Shown: piece by piece, positions 31,456 through 39,143 of the stretch
How positions within the stretch are numbered: the stretch's first letter is position 1
Layout of the letters: the number at the start of each line of letters is the position of its first letter
Assembly: GCF_028994805.1 (NCBI RefSeq)
Contig: NZ_JAJQQP010000009.1
Span: 1-64,000 of the forward strand
Length of the DNA stretch: 64,000 nucleotides
Direction of reading: 5' to 3'
Source: Promicromonospora iranensis
GTDB lineage: Bacteria > Actinomycetota > Actinomycetes > Actinomycetales > Cellulomonadaceae
The notes under the pieces: generated by a model
The model's database searches: none
What the model was told of the DNA's origin: nothing
The model's input: only the letters and a program-made list of their open reading frames with translations
Made by a program: the position numbers and the translations under genes

Positions 31456-31740
31456 TGAACCCTCCGGAAGCCTTTTCCTGAAGAGGTCGAGCGCGTTCCG
31501 AGCGGGTGAATGGATCGTGCCCACATGACGCCCGGGAAGTGTCCATCTGAGGTCACACCCGCTATTTCCGGTCGGGTGAAAGGCTTTGCCGCGCTCCTTC
31601 TCTTCGGCCGCCGTCCTCGGCGTCTCGAACGGCGCGACAAAGCCCGTGTTCTCGCGGACGACAGGTGGAATGACCGAGTTGTCTGCGCCCACACACTGAC
31701 GTCCTTTTCCGCATCCTTGAGCGTGAGGGAGAAAAGAATC

Positions 31741-32040
31741 ATGATCGAATCTCGCAACTCGCACCGATTCGACTGGACTCCTGCGGCGTCAAGGCGCAAG
31801 ACTGGGCGTGTGAACGAAATCACATTGGAAGCAGAAGTCAACCGACCCGACCAGGACCTGACAGCGCTCGAAGCCGCGCGTCTGCTGGGAGTGTCGAAGC
31901 TGCACGTCATCGACCTTCTCGAGGCAGGTGAGATCGACTACCACATGGTCGGCAGCGACCTGATGTTCAACGCAGCGGAGATCGCGTCCTACAAGTCGGA
32001 CCGCGAGCACCGCGACTCGGAGTCCCTCGTATCCGCATGA
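31741..32040 (+). CDS. excisionase-family helix-turn-helix DNA-binding protein
   Basis: The 99-residue protein has a basic N-terminal 25 residues and then an excisionase/HTH_17-type domain: LTALEAARLLGVSKLHVIDL followed by LEAGEIDYHMVGSDLMFNAAEIASYK. The family includes phage excisionases, transcription factors and antitoxin-like proteins; the pattern with GEI...VG....F...EI..Y is the usual winged end. No integrase, toxin or phage gene is next to it. ATG 31741 has GGGAG upstream. Its leader and codons are more AT-rich than the neighbours, so recent acquisition is possible. Confidence 0.8.
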   Translation: MIESRNSHRFDWTPAASRRKTGRVNEITLEAEVNRPDQDLTALEAARLLGVSKLHVIDLLEAGEIDYHMVGSDLMFNAAEIASYKSDREHRDSESLVSA

Positions 32041-32129
32041 CCCCCGCGCGGCGGTCGGCGCCCTGGCGCTTCCGCTGACGCAGTGCGCGTGCCTCGCACA
32101 CCGGCGACGCCGCGCCCCCTGACGCCTGG

Positions 32130-32158
32130 GCGCACGTTCATCATCTGAGAACGTGCGC
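32130..32158 (+). terminator. hairpin terminator after the excisionase-like gene
   Basis: GCGCACGTTC (32130-32139) pairs perfectly with GAACGTGCGC (32149-32158) across a 9-nt loop, followed by the T-rich TCTTGTCCTT. It lies between the convergent ends of the excisionase-like and metallophosphoesterase genes. Confidence 0.75.
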
Positions 32159-32203
32159 TCTTGTCCTTACGGGCCCGTACCACTGGCGATGCCACCGACC
32201 GGG

Positions 32204-32848
32204 TCACGGCTCGGGTCGTTCCCAGCTCAGCGGCTCCAGGTCGCGCGGGCCGTCGGCCAGCAGAGCGGCGATGGCCGCAGCGGGTACGGGCCGCCCGCCC
32301 CATGCGTCGACGCCGACGTTGATCTGCCGGCCACGCTGCCGCCAGGTGTTGTGCACGTGGCCGTGCACCACCCAGGAGCCACGGTCCACGGGGCGGTACT
32401 CCACGAACCGGTCCTCCCCGTGCGAGTCGCCCTCGAACGGGAAGTGCGACAGCACGACGTTCTGGCCGCCGACGGCGACCGGGTCGGGCCGGTCGTGGAT
32501 CTCGGCGAAGCCCGCGTCCAGGTAGCGCTGTCGTTCCTTGGTGCGACGCCGCTCGCGAGCCTCCGGTTCGCCCTTGCGCAGCGTGCGCTCACCCTCCCAG
32601 CAGCGGTCGTGGTTGCCGGGAACCAGGATCTTGCGCCCAGCCAGCCGGTCGACGTGGGCGAGCGACTCGTCGAGCGCGCCCAGCGCGACGTCGCCCAGCA
32701 CCCACACGGTGTCGTCGTCGGAGACGGTCTCGTTCCAGAGCTCGACGAGCCGGGCGTTCATGGCGGGGGCACCGGGGAAGGGGCGGTCGCAGAAGCGGAT
32801 GATGTTCAGGTGCCCGAAGTGCTGGTCGGACGTGTAGTACGTAGTCAT
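32204..32848 (-). CDS. calcineurin-like metallophosphoesterase
   Basis: The 214-residue protein carries the metallophosphatase motif set: YTSDQHFGHLNI (D-x-H), WVLGDVALG (GD), LVPGNHDRCW (GNHD), LSHFPFEG (H) and VVHGHVHNTW (GHxH), which bind two metals. The phage-like short form acts on small phosphodiesters or nucleotides; the exact substrate is unknown. Start ATG 32848 follows the family N-terminus (MTTYYTSDQHFGH). It sits 73 nt downstream of the membrane-protein gene on the same strand. Confidence 0.88.
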   Translation of the reverse strand: MTTYYTSDQHFGHLNIIRFCDRPFPGAPAMNARLVELWNETVSDDDTVWVLGDVALGALDESLAHVDRLAGRKILVPGNHDRCWEGERTLRKGEPEARERRRTKERQRYLDAGFAEIHDRPDPVAVGGQNVVLSHFPFEGDSHGEDRFVEYRPVDRGSWVVHGHVHNTWRQRGRQINVGVDAWGGRPVPAAAIAALLADGPRDLEPLSWERPEP

Positions 32849-32921
32849 GTCGGAACGACATTCAACAGGCTCCCGGGTCGCCGGGGAAACGAATTCTGCG
32901 GCGCGGGAGCCTGTCGGGTGC

Positions 32922-34436
32922 TCAGCGCTCGTAGTTCCAGGTGCACAACCAGCTGTCGGTGGTGTAGCTCGCCTCGTCGGCGTCCCCGCCTTGCCAGGGG
33001 ATGACGACGCCGTCCTGCCGGGTGGCCGTGGTGTAGTCGCCTGCGGGGAGAACGACGGTCTGGCTCGGGATCGTGAGGGAGTAGCCGGAGCATTCGGGCT
33101 GGTCGCCCTTGGCGTAGTAGGTGCAGTTCTCGCACGGGTCGATCGTGACGACACCGGTGGCCGGCCCGGTGTAGACCATCTCGAACTGGTCCGGGCTGTA
33201 GTTGTAGATGGTCAGCGTCACGCTGCCTGCGGGCTCGGAGCGCGGGGGGAACGTGACACCTGACTCCGGGCTCAGCCGTGCGATGGCAGAAGCGATCTGG
33301 AGCCGCTCGGCGTACTTGGCCTCCTTCGCCCTCGGGTACGAGTCGAGGAGGCCCTTCAGGTTCGCTTCCGCGGCGAAGTGGTCCTCCGCCTCGAACTGCC
33401 GGACGGCGCACTCGAGCAGTCCGGCGGGCACCCGCTTCCGGGTCTTGTCGGCCAGTGCGCTCAGCGTGCCGGAATCGAACCCGGCCAGAAAGCCGGTCGA
33501 GCCTGTCACCGCGGCCGTGTCGGTGCAGCCGTTCTTCTGCGCGAGCCGTTTGATCAGGCCGTCCCGCCACGATGCGAGGTCGTCCGGAAGTGCTGCGGCC
33601 GGCTCGCTGGCCGGGTGGTCCGCCATCAGCTCGGTCAGCGGCCGCTGCGCGGCCCGGAGCTCCCCGTCCTCGACGAACTGCATGCCGCAGCCGTGGAGGG
33701 CACCGGGCAGCTCGCTCTCCGCGACGGACCGGAGCGGGCCGGGCGTCCCGGGCTCGGCGAAGTGCCGCACCGCGGTGAGCGTGTTGCACACCTCCGTGCC
33801 CTTGGCCCGGGCGTACAGATCGTCGATCAGACCGGGCACGCGGCCCGCGGCACGTGTCTCCGGGTGCTCCGCCGCTGTCCGGAGGTACGTCGCGTACGCG
33901 ACGTCGTACGGCTCCTTGTACGACGCGAAGGCGCTGGGCATCCCGTCCAGGCTCTGCTCCGCGCGGTCCAGGTCGTACGCGAGGTGCTGCTCCAGCACCT
34001 CGTGCTGCGTCACCACGTACGCGAGGGCCAGGATCGGGACGACGGCGAGGGTTGCCCACCCGACGCGGCCTGCGGCGCGGGGCGCCCAGACGGTGCGCCG
34101 CGGCGTCTCGCGCCGTGTGCGGCGCCGGGCGAGGAGTGCCGCGTCCAGCGCGAACAGGCCGAGGGCGCCCAGGTAGCCGAGCGCCCACCAGACGGCGATC
34201 GGTTCGCGCTCGATCGGCAGCGCGAGCCAGGCCAGCGCCGCCGTGGCGGCCAGCGCGACGACCAGGCGGAGCCAGGCCCGCAGGTGGAGGTAGCCCAGGC
34301 CGAGACCGCTCAGGTTGAGCAGGGCGGCGGTCAGCGGGCGGGCGGGCGTCACGTCGGTGGTGTCGTCGGTGCTGTCGGAGGGCGCGTCGCCCGGCTCCTC
34401 GGATGGGCTCGCCGTCGGTGCGGTCTCGGTGCTCAT
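32922..34436 (-). CDS. membrane protein with large extracytoplasmic domain, unknown function
   Basis: The 504-residue protein begins with a Ser/Thr/Glu/Asp-rich cytosolic tail (1-35). About four hydrophobic segments follow (near 36-52, 58-72, 82-101, 128-146). The rest, about 150-504, is soluble and probably outside the cell. It has several paired cysteines (such as CENCTYY near 440) and helical-repeat-like spacing, ending in a beta-rich part (SVTLTIYNYSPDQFEMVYTG). I do not recognise the family. Similar layouts occur in actinobacterial envelope proteins of no known role. It is divergent from the MocR gene. Confidence 0.75.
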   Translation of the reverse strand: MSTETAPTASPSEEPGDAPSDSTDDTTDVTPARPLTAALLNLSGLGLGYLHLRAWLRLVVALAATAALAWLALPIEREPIAVWWALGYLGALGLFALDAALLARRRTRRETPRRTVWAPRAAGRVGWATLAVVPILALAYVVTQHEVLEQHLAYDLDRAEQSLDGMPSAFASYKEPYDVAYATYLRTAAEHPETRAAGRVPGLIDDLYARAKGTEVCNTLTAVRHFAEPGTPGPLRSVAESELPGALHGCGMQFVEDGELRAAQRPLTELMADHPASEPAAALPDDLASWRDGLIKRLAQKNGCTDTAAVTGSTGFLAGFDSGTLSALADKTRKRVPAGLLECAVRQFEAEDHFAAEANLKGLLDSYPRAKEAKYAERLQIASAIARLSPESGVTFPPRSEPAGSVTLTIYNYSPDQFEMVYTGPATGVVTIDPCENCTYYAKGDQPECSGYSLTIPSQTVVLPAGDYTTATRQDGVVIPWQGGDADEASYTTDSWLCTWNYER

Positions 34437-34524
34437 GAGCCGCGATGCTAGAGCCGATAACTACCCGAAAGCGGCGAAAAGGTCCTCGTCGGCCGGGTGA
34501 ATTGACCCTTGAGTCCGAACTGTA

Positions 34525-35961
34525 ATGAGCTCCGTGATGGGCAATGATCAGCGGGTGGACCTCGCCGTCGACCTGAGCCAGCGCACCGGACGTACCGATG
34601 CCATCTACCGCGCGCTGCACGCGGCCCTGACCGGGGGCAGGATCCCGGCAGGGGAGCGGCTGCCCTCGTCCCGGGATCTGGCCAGGGATCTCGGCGTCTC
34701 GCGCGCGAGCGTCACAGAAGCCTACGACCGGCTCGTGGCGGAGGGTTTCCTGGAGACGCGGCCCGGGTCGGGCACGTTCGCCACGGCTGCGGCGAGCGAC
34801 ACCCCGTCCGTGCGGCACCGTCCGGGCGCGCTGCGTCCCCGGGCAGGCTGGCGCTGGGCCCCACGTCCCACGAGCGGCGACGTGGCCGTCCCCGCGCACG
34901 ACTTCCGGGTGGGTATCCCGGATGCGAGCCTCTTCCCCTTCGACACCTGGCGCCGCCTGCTGGCCGCGGAGTCGCGCGCCGGTCGTACGGCGGGCTCGTA
35001 CTCCGGCCCGGCGGGCCTGCCCCGGTTCCGGGAGGCCGTCGCCCGCTACGTGGCAGGCTCGCGCGGGGTCCGTGCGGGGCCCGACGACCTCGTCGCGACG
35101 ACCGGCGCGCAGCAGGCGCTCGACCTCGTGGCGCGCGTGCTGCTCGAACCGGGGGACGTCGTCGCCATGGAGGACCCGGGCTACCCCGAGGCGCGCGAGC
35201 TCTTCACGCTGCACGGCGCCCGGGTGGTGCCGGTGCCCGTCGACGCGGAGGGCCTGGTCGTCGAGAAGATCCCGGCTCGGGCGCGCCTGGTCTACACCAC
35301 GCCGTCGCACCAGTTCCCCCTCGGCATGCCGCTGTCGCTCGCCCGGCGACGGGCCCTGCTCGCGCACGCCGCACGCCACGGGGCAGCGGTGATCGAGGAC
35401 GACTACGACAGCGAGTTCCGCCGTGCCCGCCGTCCGCTGGAGTCGTTGCAGGCCCTCGACCGGGACGGGCGCGTCGTCTATGTCGGCACGTTCTCGAAGT
35501 CGCTGCTCCCCGGCCTGCGTGTCGGGTACCTGGTGGCGCCGTCGTCGCTCCGGGACGCGCTGCTCGCGGCCCGTCAGCTCACCGACGGACACGGCGCCGT
35601 GCACGTGCAGGCGGCGCTCGCGCGCCTCATCGACGACGGGCTGCTCGCCCGCCACGTCCGCAAGGCCTCGGCGCGCTACACCGAGCGGTACGAGATCCTG
35701 CTCGACGCCCTGAAGGACCTCCCGGTGGAGCCGGTGCCGACGGCAGCGGGCCTGCACGTGGCGGCCCACCTGCCCGCGGACGCCGCGCTGGGCTCGCGGG
35801 AGCTCGTGGCGCGTGCCCGACGGCGGTCGGTTGCCCTGGACTCCCTCGGCACCTACGCGGTGGGCCCGCACCGCGACGGGGTCGTGCTCGGGATCGGCGG
35901 TGCGGTCACGAGCACTATCCGGCCAGGTATTCGGGTGCTGGAGCATCTGCTGGCGCCGTGA
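34525..35961 (+). CDS. MocR/PdxR-type GntR regulator with aminotransferase domain
   Basis: The 478-residue protein has a GntR winged helix (about 15-85; LPSSRDLARDLGVSRASVTE then AYDRLVAEGFLETRPGSGTF) fused to a fold-type I aminotransferase domain. The PLP lysine is in YVGTFSKSLLPGLRVGYL, and the aspartate for the pyridine nitrogen is in IEDDYDSEFR. Such regulators sense vitamin B6, GABA, taurine or similar amines. Its 3' end overlaps the convergent APC permease gene by 47 nt, and a functional link between the two is plausible but not shown. Start ATG 34525; ATG 34537 is an alternative. Confidence 0.92.
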   Translation: MSSVMGNDQRVDLAVDLSQRTGRTDAIYRALHAALTGGRIPAGERLPSSRDLARDLGVSRASVTEAYDRLVAEGFLETRPGSGTFATAAASDTPSVRHRPGALRPRAGWRWAPRPTSGDVAVPAHDFRVGIPDASLFPFDTWRRLLAAESRAGRTAGSYSGPAGLPRFREAVARYVAGSRGVRAGPDDLVATTGAQQALDLVARVLLEPGDVVAMEDPGYPEARELFTLHGARVVPVPVDAEGLVVEKIPARARLVYTTPSHQFPLGMPLSLARRRALLAHAARHGAAVIEDDYDSEFRRARRPLESLQALDRDGRVVYVGTFSKSLLPGLRVGYLVAPSSLRDALLAARQLTDGHGAVHVQAALARLIDDGLLARHVRKASARYTERYEILLDALKDLPVEPVPTAAGLHVAAHLPADAALGSRELVARARRRSVALDSLGTYAVGPHRDGVVLGIGGAVTSTIRPGIRVLEHLLAP

Positions 35962-37204
35962 CCGCCGCGATGGCGCGTGCGCGCCGCCGGCGCCACGTCG
36001 CCCAGGCCAGGCCGCCCAGTGCGGCGAGCACCGGTCCCAACATGTGCGGTCCGGTCATCACGAGCAGCCCGATCGCCGCGACCAGTGACACGGCCGCGCA
36101 CCACCAGCTGATGCCTCGCCGCGGCAGGAGCCGCAGCGCCGCGGCCGTGCCCACCACGTAGAGCAGGGAGAACGTGGCTGTCGCCATGAGCACGATCGCG
36201 TCGGTGGACTGGTGCAGGGCGGCGAGCAGCGCCGTCGTGCCGAGGGCGACCGCGGTGATGAGCGCGAGGGAACGGCGCGGGGTGCGGCCGGGCGCGGTGG
36301 CGAGCCACCTCGGGAGTGCGCCGTCGCGGGCCAGTGCGGCGCCCATCCGGCTGCCGCCCGCGAAGTAGACGTTGATGGCGCCGACGGTCAGCAGCACGGC
36401 CAGCACCGTGGTGACGGGCCGCGCGTTCTCCCCGAACCCGAGCACGAGCAGGTCCGAGAGCGGCGCGGGACCAGGCGCCGGCCCGAGCGCCGCCACCGTC
36501 GCGAACGCGACGCCCAGGTAGAGCACGCCGACGGCCCCCACCGCGATGGCCGTGGCACGCGGGATGTCCCGGGCAGGGTCGCGGTACTCGGCGGAGAGCG
36601 AGCCCAGGATCTCCCAGCCGGCGAAGGCCCAGACCAGCAGCGCCGCCGCGGAACCCGCCGCGCCCCAGCCGTGCGGGGCGAACGGCGTCAGGTGGGCGAC
36701 CTGAGCGTGCGGCAGCGCCACGACCACGGCGACGGCCAGCAGGAGCGCCACCGCCCCCGCGATGACGAGCTGCGCCGTGCCGGACACCCGCAGGTCGAAC
36801 CAGTTCATGACCGCGCACGCCGCGATGATCGCGACCGTGGTGGCCAGCGCCGTCCCGGTACCGCCGCCCGTCGCGTCGGCGACGTACGCGCCGGCGAAGC
36901 CGGCCGCTGCGGGAGCGCCCACGCCGATGGTCCCGTAGAAGGCCCAGCCGACCATGGTGGACGCCCGCTCGCCGAAGGCGAGCCGGGCGTAGGTGGCCAC
37001 ACCGCCGCCGTCGGGGTGGCGTGCGCCGAGCGCGGCGAACGTCGTAGCGAGCGGCACGGACAGGAGCACGAGCGCCGCCCACGCGACCAGGGACGCCGGG
37101 CCTGCCGCACCCGCCGCGAGGGCCGGGAGGGAGATGACGCCGGTGCCGAGCATGGCACCGAGGGTGAGTGCGGCCCCCTGGGGGACGCTGAGTCCGTTCT
37201 GCAT
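35915..37204 (-). CDS. APC-superfamily amino acid permease
   Basis: The 429-residue protein has about 12 membrane segments and starts with the family motif LTLGAMLGTGVISLPALAAG in TM1, with LVAWAALVLLSVPLATTFAALGARHPDGGG for TM2. It should exchange or import amino acids or amines with protons. The cytosolic C-terminus is short and basic (WRRRRARAIA). Its 3' end overlaps the MocR gene. ATG 37204 is preceded by AGGG. Confidence 0.88.
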   Translation of the reverse strand: MQNGLSVPQGAALTLGAMLGTGVISLPALAAGAAGPASLVAWAALVLLSVPLATTFAALGARHPDGGGVATYARLAFGERASTMVGWAFYGTIGVGAPAAAGFAGAYVADATGGGTGTALATTVAIIAACAVMNWFDLRVSGTAQLVIAGAVALLLAVAVVVALPHAQVAHLTPFAPHGWGAAGSAAALLVWAFAGWEILGSLSAEYRDPARDIPRATAIAVGAVGVLYLGVAFATVAALGPAPGPAPLSDLLVLGFGENARPVTTVLAVLLTVGAINVYFAGGSRMGAALARDGALPRWLATAPGRTPRRSLALITAVALGTTALLAALHQSTDAIVLMATATFSLLYVVGTAAALRLLPRRGISWWCAAVSLVAAIGLLVMTGPHMLGPVLAALGGLAWATWRRRRARAIAAVTAPADAPAPEYLAG

Positions 37205-37252
37205 GCCCTGACGCTATGCGCCCGGTGGACCGTCGAACGGGCCGATCCCGGG

Positions 37253-39037
37253 TCAGTCGTTCAGGCCAGTTGCGGCTTGCCCGCTGAGGGCCGGAGCTCG
37301 CGCGAGCGTCCGCAGCCGCCGCAGCCCGGCGGTGGTCGCGATGACGACGATCGTCGTCCCGCCGGTCAGGTACCAGCCCTCCGACGGCTCGATGGTGCGG
37401 CCGCCCCCACCGCCTCCCAGGTTCTTGGTGCGGATCGCCAGCAGCCGGCTCTTCACGTCGTCGCCGTCCGCCGCGGTGCCGTCGAAGTCGACGGCGGTGG
37501 GGTGCATGGTGGCGAGCTCGCTGCCCTCCATGATCATGATCTCGGCGAGCACCAGGACCCGGTCCAGGTAGGGCACCGTCGCCTTGACCTCCTGGCCGAT
37601 CATCGCCGCGGCGAACGACGGCGCCGCGAGGAACGAGGAGCTGAGCCCCACCGAGTCGGGGATCTCGCGCCGGATGCGCCGCGACAGGTCCTTGTCGAAG
37701 ACCCGCAGGACCGTGCGGAGCTGCCGCGGCGCGTCCTTGGTCCGGGGGATCGACCGGGCGGCGAAGCCGATGCCGATGGTCGTCGCGCCGCCGCTCGTGA
37801 CCACCACGATCGCTTGGGCCGCGTCGACGTACGCGGCACGCAGGACCGCCGCGCGGCGGGCGTCGCCGATCACGACGGGGACGTCGCGGGAGCGCGCGAC
37901 GGCGATACCGCGGGCGGACTCGTCGAAGTCGACGGCGACCACCGGCACACCGCGCCGGTCCAGGGACCGCACGATGCGGGTGCCGAGATCGCCGAGGCCC
38001 ACGACCACCACGTGGTCCGACATCGGGTGCAGCGGGGAACCGGCGTCGAGCAGGCGCTGGGTGCGCACCACGCCGTCGACCACCACACCGGTGACCCACG
38101 GGATGACCGCGACGCTCACGACCGTCAGGACCACCTGGGTGACCTTGACCACCGGGTTCGCGTCGTGGTCCGGGTCGCTGCCGGCCAGGGACGGCAGCAC
38201 CGCCTCGTACAGCGCACCGGCCCAGGACGAACCGGTGGCGAGCATGATCGTGAGCGCACCGACGAGCACGACGACGAGCAGGACGCCGGCCGCGAGCAGC
38301 AGGTTCCACCCCGAGGTGATCGCGAGCGTGCGGAGGTACTCGCCGAACCGCCGGCGCCGGTGCGGGTCCACCTCGTCCTCGTCGGGCTCGAGGTCGGCCT
38401 TGACCTCCGGCAGCACGTCGTCCTCGGCGGCATCCGCCAGATGGACCTTCGGCGTGAGGTCCTGCAGGGCCTCAGCGCTCGGCAGCGCCGTGACGGTGCC
38501 GTCCGCGGCGGTCGCGAACAGCACCATGCGGGTGGCCAGGGACGTCTCGCCGTCCACGACGGCGACGAGGCGGCGGTGCTCCACCGGGAGGCGGATGAGG
38601 CGGCGCAGCGCGGCGCCGACGATCTCGGGCGCCGCGAACGCGGACGCGGACAGCACGGTGCAGCGGTCGCGCTGCAGGTGCCGGCCGAGCGACTCGTCGA
38701 AGATCCGGACCACGACGTGCAGCTCGGGCCAGGCCTCACGCAGCAGCAGCGCGAGGGCGACGTTGCCGCCGTCGTCCTGGTGCACGAGGGCGGCGGCGGA
38801 CGCGTGGCCCGCTCCGGCGTCCGCGAGGGCCTCCTCGTCGATGCGCTCCGCCTCGAGGAGGGTGACCCGGTCGATCGCCCCCATCTCCTGGGCGTACCGG
38901 GACGTGCTGTCCGGCACGATGACCGTTACGGTGCCCTTGAACCGCGTGCTGAGCGCTCGAGTCAGGCGGAAGGCGAGGGGGTTGTCGCCGACGACGACGT
39001 AGTGCGCGTGCGTGCCCGGATGCCCGGCGTCTGTCAT
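37253..39037 (-). CDS. double TrkA-N (RCK) NAD-binding protein with central membrane segment
   Basis: The 594-residue protein has two Rossmann-type RCK/TrkA-N domains: residues about 10-140 (HYVVVGDNPLAFRLTRAL) and 345-490 (DHVVVVGLGDLGTRIVRSL, with VPVVAVDFDE). Two hydrophobic segments lie between them (about 237-260 and 292-313), and a third region near 572-582 is weaker. This is the layout of CASTOR/Pollux-like or Kef-type potassium-channel regulators, so a ligand-gated ion conductance role is probable. The start ATG 39037 has TACGCT 8 nt upstream, suggesting a very short or absent leader. Confidence 0.82.
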   Translation of the reverse strand: MTDAGHPGTHAHYVVVGDNPLAFRLTRALSTRFKGTVTVIVPDSTSRYAQEMGAIDRVTLLEAERIDEEALADAGAGHASAAALVHQDDGGNVALALLLREAWPELHVVVRIFDESLGRHLQRDRCTVLSASAFAAPEIVGAALRRLIRLPVEHRRLVAVVDGETSLATRMVLFATAADGTVTALPSAEALQDLTPKVHLADAAEDDVLPEVKADLEPDEDEVDPHRRRRFGEYLRTLAITSGWNLLLAAGVLLVVVLVGALTIMLATGSSWAGALYEAVLPSLAGSDPDHDANPVVKVTQVVLTVVSVAVIPWVTGVVVDGVVRTQRLLDAGSPLHPMSDHVVVVGLGDLGTRIVRSLDRRGVPVVAVDFDESARGIAVARSRDVPVVIGDARRAAVLRAAYVDAAQAIVVVTSGGATTIGIGFAARSIPRTKDAPRQLRTVLRVFDKDLSRRIRREIPDSVGLSSSFLAAPSFAAAMIGQEVKATVPYLDRVLVLAEIMIMEGSELATMHPTAVDFDGTAADGDDVKSRLLAIRTKNLGGGGGGRTIEPSEGWYLTGGTTIVVIATTAGLRRLRTLARAPALSGQAATGLND

Positions 39038-39054
39038 GGTCGCAGAGCGTAGCG

Positions 39055-39105
39055 GGACCCTCCGACAACGAGGGCGCGACGTGCGCGCTCGTCGTCGGAG
39101 GGTCC
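39055..39105 (-). terminator. terminator of the fadA-fadB operon
   Basis: GGACCCTCCGAC (39055-39066) pairs with GTCGGAGGGTCC (39094-39105). Inner pairs (ACGAG with CTCGT, GCGC with GCGC) extend the stem to about 20 bp with one mismatch. It lies 38 nt downstream of fadB and just upstream of the TrkA-N gene, on the same strand. Confidence 0.8.
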
Positions 39106-39143
39106 GGGTGAAGTCGTCGGGCGCTACCGGCCCGGTCCCGGGA

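Noticed and set aside
31510-31740. Upstream extension of the excisionase-like gene
   Set aside because: The extension has no family similarity; ATG 31741 has a GGGAG at suitable distance and gives the normal small-protein size.
35915-35961. Overlap of the MocR and permease genes as a possible frameshift or error
   Set aside because: Both proteins have full length and normal ends, so a short convergent overlap is the simpler reading.
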